Shown: positions 1-8,502 of the stretch, one piece after another
Layout: every line of letters begins with the position of its first letter
Position numbering within the stretch: position 1 is the first letter of the stretch
Notes under the pieces: model-generated
Seen by the model: only the letters and a program-made list of their open reading frames with translations
Told to the model about the DNA's origin: nothing
The model's database searches: none
Source of the DNA: Firmicutes bacterium UBA6806
Lineage (GTDB): Bacteria > Bacillota > Clostridia > Peptostreptococcales > Acidaminobacteraceae
DNA: 64,000 nt
NCBI GenBank assembly: GCA_002452745.1
Contig: DKFC01000014.1
Location: 136,604 to 200,603 of the forward strand
Direction: 5' to 3'
Program-made: the position numbers and the translations under genes

Positions 1-1781
1 GTCGCCTTTGACTCATTTTCCACTTCTTCAAGGACAATGTAACTGGCAGATTCAGGTTTGAGTGCAATCGATTCCAAAAGGCCGAGTTTATCAAGCCAAT
101 TCTTTGTCTTCTCAAAGTTGGCATTTAAGGGGATGTCAACGAGGACATTTAATCCAATCTCATCTTCGAGAGCCCTAATGGTCTTGCTGTTGATATTACT
201 TGATACGTTGACATTGACATTCTGATCGGCGCTGTAAAAAGTCAGATGAGCATGGTCATACCGATTAAAAACCAACGCATCCGCATCTGCATCCAATATA
301 TCCTGTTTCAGCAGTCCAATCAATCGTTTGATATCGTTGGGATCGCTAATTTTTTCACGATTGTTCCAAAATTCATTGCTCTCCATCATAACCATTGACA
401 CATCCGATTCAGACAAATTGAATATGTCATATTTTTGAGATTTGTATTCAGTTGAACCATAGAGCACATCGAAAATCTCCTTATACCTCATCTCATCAAC
501 CGAATAGCTTCTCTTTATCTTTGTTCCATTTTTTAGGTTATACTGCAAGTAGAACGTTTTGCCCCTGGGACTTCCCACATCTTCTCTGTTTAATTTTGAA
601 TGCAAATCACAAATTTCCCTGATGTTATCTGGTGATGCATACACCATTTGGTTCTCATCATAGATTTGATAAAAGTCTTCAAAGATGACACTTGAAATAT
701 CCGCTCTGTCAGGAACGCGCTTCTCAAACCCAGTAATATCAAAAAACAAGATGCCTTGAAAAAGAATGACGGATGCCATCACCACTGCGTAGCCTTTTAA
801 ATGCTTTTTAATGATGTTAAAGCGCTTGTCGAGAACCATCTGTGACACGTAGTATCCAATTGTTCCACCGAGCAAATAGCCTATAAAAAGCGCCGTTTCA
901 GTCTCGTAGATTGTCGAGATATAAGTGCCCCCAACAAAGATGCTACAAATGGTTACCCCCACAACAAATACCGGCTTAAGGGGCTCAAAGGCCACCACGT
1001 CACCAGCCATTTCATCTTGTCGCTTTGCATATAAGAAGAAAGCCAGTATCATACAGCCAAAGATAAAAAAGAGTCCGCTAAAAACAGTGGCCGGTGTCAC
1101 GGATGACGCCTGCATTTCAGATATCAACGTAAATGGCGAGAGCTTCACCATGATGTTTTCAATAAATCGACTGTTGTAAAAAAATCCCCTGAGTGTCATC
1201 TGTAGATTGTGAAAAATTAAGCTCAGCAGTCCATAAGGTACTGAAAAAAATATGAGCGTCATAGCCAGTGCCGCCATGGTAAAGCCAGAAATCATAGAAA
1301 CCGCCACTGTGAACATGTAAAGCCCCATCATATACATCACCGTAAGAAGCATGAAGTTAAGCGGCGAGTGGAGCACCCGATCACCTACAAACTCAGTCGC
1401 TGGATAGCAAACTAAGACAAAGAGCATGAAAAACAATTGAGGGATCACAATAGTCAGCGTCCCTGTGAAAATTTTCGTTCCCAGTATTTCATATCTGTGA
1501 AACGGGTAACTATGCATTCTGGCAATCTGTGTCGTACTGTGAAGGTACTTAAATTGAAAAATACCTAGCAGTATTGGAATTACAACAATAGTGAATAAAA
1601 ATATCTTAGAATCAAAATTCATCAGATCCACCATGTATCTGGCAAATTTCTCCTTCCCAGACAATGAGGCAATTGGACCCGACAGAAAAAGAAGAAGTAC
1701 ATAGAGACCAACAATCCACCCGAAGTACATCAAATCGTGGCGAATGATATGACTGTTATAAAATGATTTCTTTAATTTCAT
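1..1781 (-). CDS. ABC-2-type transporter permease, partial (cut by left window edge)
   Basis: Membrane subunit of the ABC transporter whose ATPase is the preceding gene. The frame is open from an ATG at 1781 to the window edge (about 593 codons), so the C-terminus is missing. The first ~330 residues hold several hydrophobic segments (starting with a span around residues 20-40). The rest is a hydrophilic, apparently extracytoplasmic region rich in Asp and Asn. This layout, permease plus long soluble tail, resembles the large permeases found beside YtrA-type regulators in Firmicutes (some carry DUF6449). The assignment is by architecture and context, not by a catalytic motif. A purine-rich RBS (GGGGGAGAGG) precedes the ATG, and the start overlaps the end of the ATPase gene by 26 nt, which suggests translational coupling. 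Substrate unknown; cell-envelope stress or antibiotic export is the usual guess for this family. Confidence 0.8.
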   Translation of the reverse strand, partial: MKLKKSFYNSHIIRHDLMYFGWIVGLYVLLLFLSGPIASLSGKEKFARYMVDLMNFDSKIFLFTIVVIPILLGIFQFKYLHSTTQIARMHSYPFHRYEILGTKIFTGTLTIVIPQLFFMLFVLVCYPATEFVGDRVLHSPLNFMLLTVMYMMGLYMFTVAVSMISGFTMAALAMTLIFFSVPYGLLSLIFHNLQMTLRGFFYNSRFIENIMVKLSPFTLISEMQASSVTPATVFSGLFFIFGCMILAFFLYAKRQDEMAGDVVAFEPLKPVFVVGVTICSIFVGGTYISTIYETETALFIGYLLGGTIGYYVSQMVLDKRFNIIKKHLKGYAVVMASVILFQGILFFDITGFEKRVPDRADISSVIFEDFYQIYDENQMVYASPDNIREICDLHSKLNREDVGSPRGKTFYLQYNLKNGTKIKRSYSVDEMRYKEIFDVLYGSTEYKSQKYDIFNLSESDVSMVMMESNEFWNNREKISDPNDIKRLIGLLKQDILDADADALVFNRYDHAHLTFYSADQNVNVNVSSNINSKTIRALEDEIGLNVLVDIPLNANFEKTKNWLDKLGLLESIALKPESASYIVLEEVENESKA

Positions 1782-2706
1782 ATCCCTCTCCCCCAATTTC
1801 ATAGATAAAAACTTCTTCCAAGGTCAATGGCAACATATCGACAAACCTTGGTTCAAACTGATTCAACCAGTTGAGAATACTTTCCTTTTCCCCTTTAATG
1901 ATATAGTTTCTCACTGATCCCAGCTTGCTTTCAAATAAAATGCGGCAATTCTCTGGTATAATGCATTCCACTTCTCTCTCAAACGATGTTTGAATCTTGT
2001 GAATATCCGTTTTTAACTCATCTAAATCCTTTTCAATGAGAATTTTCCCACCATAGATGATGCCCACATAGTCACATACATCTTCAAGTTCCCTCAAATT
2101 ATGAGAGGATATCAATACGGTTGTACCCCTTTCGGCAACATCCTGTACAATCAGTGACCAAACCCTTCGCCGTGTTACAGGATCGAGGCCATCCACCGGC
2201 TCATCCAATATCATAATATCGGGCATACTGGAAATCGCAAGCCAAAACGCCACCTGTTTTTTCATCCCTTTGGACATCTTTCGAATCAAGTGATTTTCAT
2301 CAATTTCAAACATACCCTTAAGGGCTTCGTACCTTCTCTCGCTAAAAAATGGATAGATTCTACGATAAAACTGTGCAATTTTCTTGACAGTGTCAGTTGT
2401 ATTATAATAGAGGTCATCCGAAATATAAGCCACTCTTTTTAAAATTTCAGAGTTGTCATAAATGGGTTTCCCATCAATTAATACTTGACCTCCATTTTGT
2501 CGGTATGACCCCACTAAATGCTTAATCAACGTGGTTTTTCCAGCGCCATTAGGGCCGATAAGTCCATAGATTGATCCTTGCTTAACGCTTATATCAATGC
2601 CCTTCAAGGCTTCAAATTTTCCAAACTGCTTGGTCAAATTCTCTACTTTAATCATAATTTTCTTCTGGCTCAAAGGCGTTTCAAGTGTTGATGACTGACT
2701 GTTCAT
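1756..2706 (-). CDS. ABC transporter ATP-binding protein (YtrB-like)
   Basis: Cytoplasmic ATPase that powers the adjacent permease. The domain is complete: Walker A GPNGAGKT at about residues 52-59, a signature variant MSKGMKKQ in place of LSGGQ at about 144-151, and Walker B with catalytic Glu in ILDEP at about 167-171, followed by a D-loop and an H-loop SSH. The degenerate signature (SKGMKKQ) is typical of single-domain ABC-2 exporters in Firmicutes. The start ATG overlaps the stop of the GntR gene (ATGA), with an upstream GGGGAGG RBS. Residues 1-17 are an unusual Ser/Thr-rich leader before the usual N-terminal MIKVENLTK motif. An internal start at residue 18 is possible, but the ATGA coupling favours the longer form. 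Confidence 0.9.
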   Translation of the reverse strand: MNSQSSTLETPLSQKKIMIKVENLTKQFGKFEALKGIDISVKQGSIYGLIGPNGAGKTTLIKHLVGSYRQNGGQVLIDGKPIYDNSEILKRVAYISDDLYYNTTDTVKKIAQFYRRIYPFFSERRYEALKGMFEIDENHLIRKMSKGMKKQVAFWLAISSMPDIMILDEPVDGLDPVTRRRVWSLIVQDVAERGTTVLISSHNLRELEDVCDYVGIIYGGKILIEKDLDELKTDIHKIQTSFEREVECIIPENCRILFESKLGSVRNYIIKGEKESILNWLNQFEPRFVDMLPLTLEEVFIYEIGGEGYEIKEIIL

Positions 2707-3086
2707 ATCTCAGACCTCCCCTCTGCCTTAAATATTAATTTAACGAGTTTTACAACGTCGTTTTCCTTTATCTGATAGAATTTGACCTCTCTCAAAAGGC
2801 GTTCCAAATCCTCTAAAATTTCGTTCTTTTTTACACCACCCAAAGGCGAAGTCTGTCTTTTGACAAAACTGCCCTTTCCTTTAACGGTATAGATGAACTC
2901 CTGTGATTCCAGCTCATGATATGCCCTCTGCACTGTATTGGGATTGAGCATCAAATTAGAAGCCAGTTCACGAACTGAAGGTAGCTTCTCATCTGCTTCA
3001 AGGTAACCATTGACGATGAATTTAACCATCTGTTCAATCAGCTGTTCATATATGGGTTTATGGCTTTTGGGATCAATCTGAAACAT
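2703..3086 (-). CDS. GntR-family transcriptional regulator, YtrA subfamily
   Basis: Short GntR repressor (127 aa) consisting of an N-terminal winged helix-turn-helix (residues ~10-75, with the signature LPSVRELASNLMLNPNTVQR) and only a ~45-residue tail. That compact size defines the YtrA subfamily, which normally controls an ABC transporter in the same operon. Here it is the first gene before the ATPase and permease. It overlaps the ATPase start by 4 nt. A perfect-to-near-perfect palindrome lies just downstream of its promoter -10 box, so autoregulation is very likely. The inducer cannot be told; relatives respond to cell-wall-active compounds. Confidence 0.9.
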   Translation of the reverse strand: MFQIDPKSHKPIYEQLIEQMVKFIVNGYLEADEKLPSVRELASNLMLNPNTVQRAYHELESQEFIYTVKGKGSFVKRQTSPLGGVKKNEILEDLERLLREVKFYQIKENDVVKLVKLIFKAEGRSEI

Positions 3087-3102
3087 CTATCTACCTCTCT
3101 AC

Positions 3103-3127
3103 ACTGTATGACGTGATGTAATACAGT
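3103..3127 (-). promoter_or_regulatory. Palindromic operator for the YtrA-like regulator
   Basis: Inverted repeat ACTGTATGAC - 5 nt - GTAATACAGT: 10-bp arms with one mismatch, at 3103-3112 and 3118-3127. It lies immediately downstream of the -10 box and 16 nt upstream of the repressor start, a position that would block transcription initiation. The repressor assignment is inferred from position. Confidence 0.75.
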
Positions 3128-3130
3128 ACT

Positions 3131-3159
3131 AGAATATTTTATCGTCGCATACTTTGCAA
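3131..3159 (-). promoter_or_regulatory. Sigma-A-type promoter of the ytrA-like operon
   Basis: On the minus strand, -35 TTGCAA (3154-3159), a 17-nt spacer and -10 TATTCT (3131-3136). The operator begins 3 nt after the -10 box. Confidence 0.6.
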
Positions 3160-3211
3160 TAAAAATCTCATTAAAATTTAATTAAAATGCCTTGCCCTTT
3201 CTCTGAAATCA

Positions 3212-3240
3212 TAAAAAGACGCATGATACACATGCGCCCT
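3212..3240 (-). terminator. Rho-independent terminator after pyrR
   Basis: On the minus strand, a GC-rich stem GGCGCATG / CATGCGTC (two G-U pairs, 5-nt loop) is followed by a T run. It lies 35 nt after the pyrR stop and separates it from the next reverse operon. Confidence 0.75.
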
Positions 3241-3274
3241 CAACTCAATACGAAATGAAAATTTAAGTTTGATT

Positions 3275-3811
3275 TTATTTTTGATAGATGGAAACTTCAT
3301 TGCTGTCGTCCACTTCCATGAGCTTTACCTTTACGATTTCCTTGCTTGAAGTTGGGACGTTCTTGCCAACATAATCGGGTCTGATAGGCAATTCTCTATG
3401 GCCTCTATCTACCAACACTGCCAGTTGTATTGAAGCAGGCCTCCCATAATCTATAATTGCATCCATCGCCGCCCTGACAGTTCTTCCTGTATAAATAACA
3501 TCATCGATTAAAATAACGATTTTACCGTCGATTTCAAAGTCAACCTCCAACCCCTTTACATCTGGTTGATAACTTTTGAGCGACAAGTCATCTCTGTACA
3601 TGGTGATATCCAAATTGCCAACTTTGAGTGGACTCCCCTCAATTTGCTCGATCTTCTCAGACAGCCTTGATGCAAGTGGTACTCCCCTTGATTTGATGCC
3701 AATTAAGACGAGATTTTCAATACCCTTGTTCTTTTCAATAATTTCATGTGCCAATCTGGTCAAAGTCCTATCAATTGCCTTTTCGTCCAATATCTTCGCT
3801 TTAAATTCCAT
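3275..3811 (-). CDS. pyrR: PyrR bifunctional pyrimidine regulator / uracil phosphoribosyltransferase
   Basis: Uridine-nucleotide-sensing RNA-binding protein that attenuates pyr mRNAs and has weak uracil phosphoribosyltransferase activity. Length (178 aa) is that of the family. The PRPP-binding loop is clear: VILIDDVIYTGRTVRA at about residues 94-109. The N-terminal LIGIKSRGVPLA and the C-terminal VDRGHRELPIRPDYVGK motifs are also typical of PyrR. No pyrimidine biosynthesis gene lies nearby and I did not find a PyrR-binding attenuator upstream. Its location 9 nt after an RluA-type pseudouridine synthase gene matches the ylyB-pyrR order of Bacillus. A terminator follows. Confidence 0.95.
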   Translation of the reverse strand: MEFKAKILDEKAIDRTLTRLAHEIIEKNKGIENLVLIGIKSRGVPLASRLSEKIEQIEGSPLKVGNLDITMYRDDLSLKSYQPDVKGLEVDFEIDGKIVILIDDVIYTGRTVRAAMDAIIDYGRPASIQLAVLVDRGHRELPIRPDYVGKNVPTSSKEIVKVKLMEVDDSNEVSIYQK

Positions 3812-3820
3812 CTCATCCTC

Positions 3821-4738
3821 CTATAGGCTTTTGCATTTATCGAGTAAACGATTAAAATATTCGGGAATTTCGGAATCGAATATCATGAGTTTGCCAGTGC
3901 TTGGGTGTACAAATCCCAGTGTTTTTGCGTGCAGTGCCTGCCCTTCATACTTTACTTTTTCGTTCTTTAATCCATAGACAGGATCTCCGAGAAGAGGGTA
4001 TCCAATAGATGCCATGTGCACTCTAATCTGATGTGTTCTCCCAGTTTCGAGCTTGAGCTTCACAAATGTGTGGTGCTTATAGCGCTCAATCACTTCATAA
4101 TGTGTGACGGCCTCTCTTCCGCCTGTCACAATTGCCATGCGTTTTCTATCTTTCGGGTGTCTCCCCAAGGGTTTATTGACAGTACCTGTATCTGATTTGA
4201 TGACACCGTTGACGATTGCATAGTACTCTCTAATAGATGTCTTATCTTTGAGCTGAGAAGCCAGACATTCGTGAGCAACGTTATTCTTTGCAACCATCAA
4301 CAGGCCTGAGGTATCCTTGTCAATTCGATGAACAATCCCCGGTCTGATAACCCCATTTATGGATGAGAGCTTATCTGTCAGCGACATGAGCGCATTGACC
4401 AGTGTGCCGCTATAATTTCCAGGCGCAGGATGGACAACCATCCCCTGCGGCTTGTTTATTACCAAGACATCATCGTCTTCATACACAATTTCCAGTGGAA
4501 TCTGTTCTGCTTGAATGCTCAAAAGTTCTGGTTCTGGAATATGAACTACAATTTCGTCCGATTCGCTTACTTTCGTCTTTTTATTATCTAACACGATCCC
4601 ATTTAAAGTAACTTGTCCCGCTGCAATCAGCTTTTGTATATAATTTCTGGAGAGATTGTTAAGCGCCCCGGAAAGATATGCATCTATCCTCGTTGGAGTC
4701 TCCTCCTCAACCTGAATTACAATGATTTCATCATCCAT
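3821..4738 (-). CDS. RluA/RluD-family rRNA pseudouridine synthase (YlyB-like)
   Basis: Converts specific uridines in 23S rRNA to pseudouridine. The 305-aa protein has an N-terminal S4 RNA-binding domain (about residues 15-75; RIDAYLSG ... LIAAGQVTLNG) and the catalytic domain with the motif GIVHRIDKDTSGLLMVAK at about 135-152, whose Asp (HRIDKD) is the catalytic residue. GRTHQIRVHMASIGYPLLGD at about 230-250 is the second conserved block. It lies directly upstream of pyrR with 9 nt between, so the two are probably cotranscribed. In Bacillus subtilis the same pair follows lspA. No lspA is present here: upstream is a terminator and a small membrane protein. Confidence 0.93.
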   Translation of the reverse strand: MDDEIIVIQVEEETPTRIDAYLSGALNNLSRNYIQKLIAAGQVTLNGIVLDNKKTKVSESDEIVVHIPEPELLSIQAEQIPLEIVYEDDDVLVINKPQGMVVHPAPGNYSGTLVNALMSLTDKLSSINGVIRPGIVHRIDKDTSGLLMVAKNNVAHECLASQLKDKTSIREYYAIVNGVIKSDTGTVNKPLGRHPKDRKRMAIVTGGREAVTHYEVIERYKHHTFVKLKLETGRTHQIRVHMASIGYPLLGDPVYGLKNEKVKYEGQALHAKTLGFVHPSTGKLMIFDSEIPEYFNRLLDKCKSL

Positions 4739-4813
4739 GCCTGCCTGCTTTCATAACTTTTAAAATCTATATCGCCAGTGATGAAGCTCCGTAGAATTTT
4801 CTTCATAATGACG

Positions 4814-4847
4814 TGAAAAAAATAAAGCACCCATTATCAAGTGCTTT
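4814..4847 (-). terminator. Rho-independent terminator of the small membrane protein gene
   Basis: Minus-strand stem AAAGCAC / GTGCTTT (7 bp, 10-nt loop; arms 4824-4830 and 4841-4847) followed by a run of seven T on the minus strand (4816-4820 region). It sits about 75 nt downstream of the small ORF stop. Confidence 0.8.
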
Positions 4848-4920
4848 AATAAGTTTGCTCTATAGATGCTATTTTATCAAATAATCGGGTTTTTTTGAAG
4901 GCCTATTTGGCAAAGATTTT

Positions 4921-5121
4921 CTAAAAAATAAGTTTCAGTAAAAACATCATTGCCATTACTGCAAATAATGGAACGAGCAGAAAAAGTGCCACTGGCATAA
5001 AAAATAGAAACATTGCCATTCCGATTAAACCAAATGCAATTTTAGTCAATCCAAAGCCTATATGAAATAAAACTTTAAAGAGCATCATAATCACAAATAA
5101 ACTAAAAATAAAACTTAACAT
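4921..5121 (-). CDS. Small hydrophobic membrane protein of unknown function
   Basis: 66-aa protein, almost entirely hydrophobic, with two or three predicted membrane segments (about residues 1-20, 25-47 and 48-66) and few charges. The ATG at 5121 is preferred over the one at 5130: the RBS AAGGAG directly abuts the upstream ATG but is 9 nt from the downstream one. It has its own terminator and looks monocistronic. I do not recognise the family. The A+T-rich composition and Met/Phe/Leu content fit a genuine small membrane protein, but the ORF could also be fortuitous. Confidence 0.6.
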   Translation of the reverse strand: MLSFIFSLFVIMMLFKVLFHIGFGLTKIAFGLIGMAMFLFFMPVALFLLVPLFAVMAMMFLLKLIF

Positions 5122-5287
5122 AATAACCATCTCCTTATAAACATGCTATAATAATTAAAGTTCTAATACGGGAATGCATATATGGGATTCCCTTCGGGTA
5201 TCTTTTATGAGGATATCATACACCTATAAAGTTGATATCTAGTTAATCCATGATTAGAACAAGATTAAAATAAGAGAAGGAATTTAT

Positions 5288-6061
5288 ATGAGTGAACAGC
5301 GCAAAATAGTTGACATCGCCATGAAAGCTGGCAAAATTATGCTGACCAGTGGTGCAGAAACCTACCGTGTTGAAGACACCGTCTATAGAATGATGGTCTC
5401 AAGAGGGCTTGAAGATGTACATGTCTTCGTCATTCCAACGGGCATCATTGTATCCGCTGATATTGATAATCATCCAACGACGATACTGGAACGAGTTCAC
5501 GGCGATGGTATCGACCTTGAGATCATAGATAGAGCAAATGCACTCTCTCGCCAATTTACCACCAGTTCAATGAGTCTTGCTCAAGCTGAAGCTGCTTTGA
5601 CAGAACTGGAAAACACACCGACATTTAATCAAGTGACGCGCTTTATATTCAGTGGTATGGCAGGAGGCTTTTTTATCTTCCTCTTTCAGGGGACTTTTGT
5701 GGAGTTCTTGCTGGCATACCTCGCAAGCTCACTGACAGTTTATTTCTTTGATGGGCTTTCACGGCATCAACTCAATTTTTTCGTCAAAAACATCTTTGGT
5801 GGATTTTTTTCAGCACTATTTGGACTGCTATGTGTGGTGGCTGCAAAACGATTTGGACTAGAGGCATCCCTCAACATCGTCATTATTGGGCCTCTCATGA
5901 CACTCGTCCCTGGTGTATCGCTTACAAACGGCATCCGTGACCTTATATCTGGCGAACTGCTTGCCGGTAGCGCCAAAATTATGGAAGCACTGTTTATTGC
6001 AATTGCCTTGGCATTTGGCGTCGGCATCATGCTTCACCTCGGCATTGATTTCTTTGTTTAA
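5288..6061 (+). CDS. Threonine/serine exporter, ThrE N-terminal part (DUF1212, YjjP-like)
   Basis: Inner-membrane amino-acid exporter subunit. The N-terminal ~110 residues are the cytoplasmic DUF1212 domain, recognisable from GKIMLTSGAETYRVEDTV at about residues 15-32 and the conserved FVIPTGIIVS segment. Five hydrophobic spans follow (about 117-250), including the conserved GPLMTLVPGVSLTNGIRDL stretch. It is paired with the next gene, which supplies the C-terminal ThrE half: the split arrangement (YjjP plus YjjB) common in Firmicutes. The RBS GAGAAGGA lies 7 nt upstream. Confidence 0.92.
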   Translation: MSEQRKIVDIAMKAGKIMLTSGAETYRVEDTVYRMMVSRGLEDVHVFVIPTGIIVSADIDNHPTTILERVHGDGIDLEIIDRANALSRQFTTSSMSLAQAEAALTELENTPTFNQVTRFIFSGMAGGFFIFLFQGTFVEFLLAYLASSLTVYFFDGLSRHQLNFFVKNIFGGFFSALFGLLCVVAAKRFGLEASLNIVIIGPLMTLVPGVSLTNGIRDLISGELLAGSAKIMEALFIAIALAFGVGIMLHLGIDFFV

Positions 6062-6137
6062 TGCACAATAACTGCTTACTGCCACCATACATTTATTCAA
6101 AGTAATATTATGATTAGGATTTACGAAGGAGGAAAGT

Positions 6138-6608
6138 ATGATTGCCACTTTGGTTCAATCATACAACTTGTTTATGAATATTCTTGTTCAGGGCATTTAC
6201 GCTCTATTTAGCACCATTGGATTTTCCATTATTTTTAATTTACCTCGAAAACTCCTTCCATATGCAGGCCTCACAGGCATGCTTGGATGGATGGTTTATG
6301 TTTTTTTACAGGGAACAACTGATAATTTTTTAGTTCCCGCAGTGATCGGCTCTGTTATTGTCGGTTTAATTGGCGAAGTTCTGGCCTCCATAACAAAGCA
6401 TCCATCCACCATGTTCATTATTCCCGGCATCATCCCATTTGTGCCCGGTTATGGCATCTATTACACGATGCTTTATGTGGTTCAACGCGATTTTGAACTG
6501 GCGCTTACAACGGGGGCTCAATCACTCTTTGTTGCAATTTCAATTGCATGTGGTATCGTCGTGGCAACTTCATTTATGCGATTTATCAGGCCTCTTATTG
6601 ACAAATAG
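6138..6608 (+). CDS. Threonine/serine exporter, ThrE C-terminal part (DUF3815, YjjB-like)
   Basis: Second subunit of the split exporter. The 156-aa protein has about five membrane spans; residues ~30-55 (FNLPRKLLPYAGLTGMLGW) and ~90-110 (PSTMFIIPGIIPFVPGYGIY) are the conserved ThrE C-terminal blocks. It begins 76 nt after the first subunit with a strong GAAGGAGG RBS, so cotranscription is very likely. Confidence 0.9.
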   Translation: MIATLVQSYNLFMNILVQGIYALFSTIGFSIIFNLPRKLLPYAGLTGMLGWMVYVFLQGTTDNFLVPAVIGSVIVGLIGEVLASITKHPSTMFIIPGIIPFVPGYGIYYTMLYVVQRDFELALTTGAQSLFVAISIACGIVVATSFMRFIRPLIDK

Positions 6609-6749
6609 AAGCCTTTTCACACCACAGCCCTCCATTTATTGTTTATTCATATATGGATTCTAATGCATTTCTAACGCAATATTAACCGTGAATTGGTATG
6701 CTCTTATCAAACGGAACTCATTATTAAATACAATCATACGGAGGAACTC

Positions 6750-7790
6750 ATGAAAAGACTTGTAGCGATTATAAGCATCAGCCTATTGGCATACATATTG
6801 TCCGGGTGTACCTATTGGACAATGTCTGTTGGCAATTCTGAACCCGAGCGCGTCGCTGAAACCAATGAGACTATGGACGATAAAAAATATGACTATAATC
6901 TCGATGTTTCAAATTACGAAAAAATTGTGTTGAATTTGGATATAGATGTCAGTGATGTCACACTTAAGCAGACCGATACGTCGCAGTTTAAGTTGAATCA
7001 ACGCGCAAATAGCAGCGAACTATTTGTCGTTCCATCAAAATCTGAAAACGGGAAAACACTTACGCTCAGCTTTAAGTCGCCCGATTCCCACAAATTGTTG
7101 TCCTTGAATACAAAGAACAGCGATATTACCATCGAATTACCTGAACAACTAATCTACTCCGTTAACACCTCACTGGATGTCGGAAAATTTAATCTAAAGC
7201 AAGATATTTTACTGACAGTTCTTGAAGTTTCAACCGATGTTGGCGATATCGACGTTTCGCTCAGCACTTCGCAGGACAACCTTCAATCGGTGAATTTGAG
7301 CAGTGATGTAGGCAAAATCGACTTTTCTATTGAAGATGGCTCAACAGCTTTGAAATCAGTTCAGTTGGCATCTAACGTGGGGGATATCATCATGAAACTC
7401 GATGGTAGTTTCCCAAGTCTCACAAAGATAGAAAACAACACGAGCACTGGTAAAATCACCTCTAAATTAGGTGGCGACTATGGCCAAAAAATTGATAGTA
7501 CCATAACTTCTGATGTTGGCAAAATCGCGTTGGATCTCACTGGCGATTATAAAACACAATCAAAAGTAATCACTTCTAGTTCCACTGGTGGTATCCAAAT
7601 CAGCATAAACTCAGATTTGCCCATTAAATTGGATGCACAGGAAGAGGAGTTCGTCTCTAAAATCAAACTAAACAGCATCGAAAGCAGCCACATAGATGAT
7701 CTCTATTATCTGAATGGTGCTTCTCCCGATCACTTCACACTGACCATTGAAGCAGACAGTGATGTGGGTAATATTGAAATAGTAAAATAG
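6750..7790 (+). CDS. Lipoprotein with SDVG-type repeats (DUF4097 / putative adhesin-like)
   Basis: Surface-anchored lipoprotein of 346 aa. The signal peptide runs from MKRLVAI to the lipobox LSGC (Cys 20). The start at 6750 is chosen because GGAGG lies 6 nt upstream; the longer frame from 6693 would bury the signal peptide. The mature part is made of recurring ~25-30-residue units carrying (S/T)-(D/N/S)-V/T-G-(K/D/N)-I, with at least seven copies between residues ~140 and 346. That is the pattern of the beta-helical DUF4097/LiaG-like putative adhesin fold. Function unknown; relatives often accompany envelope-stress regulators, but none is adjacent here. A strong terminator follows. Confidence 0.75.
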   Translation: MKRLVAIISISLLAYILSGCTYWTMSVGNSEPERVAETNETMDDKKYDYNLDVSNYEKIVLNLDIDVSDVTLKQTDTSQFKLNQRANSSELFVVPSKSENGKTLTLSFKSPDSHKLLSLNTKNSDITIELPEQLIYSVNTSLDVGKFNLKQDILLTVLEVSTDVGDIDVSLSTSQDNLQSVNLSSDVGKIDFSIEDGSTALKSVQLASNVGDIIMKLDGSFPSLTKIENNTSTGKITSKLGGDYGQKIDSTITSDVGKIALDLTGDYKTQSKVITSSSTGGIQISINSDLPIKLDAQEEEFVSKIKLNSIESSHIDDLYYLNGASPDHFTLTIEADSDVGNIEIVK

Positions 7791-7794
7791 GTAT

Positions 7795-7824
7795 AGCAGA
7801 GGATAGAACATCCTCTGCTTTTTC
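7795..7824 (+). terminator. Rho-independent terminator of the DUF4097-like lipoprotein gene
   Basis: Perfect 9-10-bp stem AGCAGAGGA / TCCTCTGCT with a 7-nt loop (arms 7795-7803 and 7811-7819), followed by TTTTT. It starts 5 nt after the stop codon. Confidence 0.9.
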
Positions 7825-8005
7825 ATTATTTCGAAAAGAAAATCTCATGGATAAATCAGAACACTCCATATTTATTGTTGTTCGTTGCGCCACCTCTTAA
7901 AAACTCTCAGCAAAACTTTCGACATGATATCCGTTGTTTTTTAATGCTAAATTACTTGTAAAATGGGTATGAAACAAATAAGTATAACGGAAAGGGGTGA
8001 AGCAC

Positions 8006-8323
8006 ATGCTATCCATATATCTACTTGGTATTGTCATGATATTTAAGGGTGTAGAAGTCAGGCTCCACCTATATCTGCCTGACAAAGATCAATTTCTCGA
8101 AACTTATCGACATGACTTCATCATTTATGACGCCAATGCGTTTTTGAAATTTCTGAGTCTCATCTATGTCGTTTCTGGCATTATGTTTATCTTTGCCATC
8201 ACTTTTTATAGCCTTGTCCCCAGCGTATCCACGATGTTTCTCTCATATGGACTTTGTATTTACTTCATTCAGTTAATTTTAACAGGGGTAGGCAAAAAAT
8301 ATTACAAGAAGAGATTTAGTTAA
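8006..8323 (+). CDS. Small membrane protein of unknown function
   Basis: 105-aa protein with about three hydrophobic segments (residues ~1-18, ~50-72 and ~77-97) and a basic C-terminal tail KKYYKKR. The ATG at 8006 is preferred to the GTG at 7997: AAAGGGG immediately abuts the GTG but is correctly spaced for the ATG. Monocistronic between two hairpins. I do not recognise the family; topology suggests a small integral membrane protein. Confidence 0.55.
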   Translation: MLSIYLLGIVMIFKGVEVRLHLYLPDKDQFLETYRHDFIIYDANAFLKFLSLIYVVSGIMFIFAITFYSLVPSVSTMFLSYGLCIYFIQLILTGVGKKYYKKRFS

Positions 8324-8358
8324 TTTGTAATCCAAATGACACCAAATATATGGTAAAA

Positions 8359-8399
8359 TAAGAAAGGGAATATATCACGATGATATATTCCCTTTCTTA
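8359..8399. terminator. 18-bp perfect stem-loop, probable terminator
   Basis: Arms 8359-8376 and 8382-8399 are perfectly complementary over 18 bp around a 5-nt loop (ACGAT). There is no long T run after the stem on the + strand, so termination is inferred. It lies 35 nt after the preceding ORF and separates it from the next gene. Confidence 0.55.
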
Positions 8400-8502
8400 A
8401 CGTCAATTTTAACCTTTATGGCAACTCACCTTGCTGCCTCTTCATAGGACACGAAGTGTCTACGATGACCTATAAAAGATTTTTCATGGAAAGGATATGC
8501 AT

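Noticed and set aside
925..1179. Forward 84-aa ORF
   Set aside because: Lies antisense inside the ABC permease frame, has no RBS and an unlikely Thr/Lys-rich translation.
3576..3977. Forward 133-aa ORF
   Set aside because: Antisense to pyrR and the pseudouridine synthase, both of which have clear motifs.
5166..5201. Hairpin near 5166-5201 as a terminator or riboswitch
   Set aside because: Short interrupted arms (ATAC/GTAT and GGGAAT/ATTCCC), no T run and no known aptamer motif; left unassigned.
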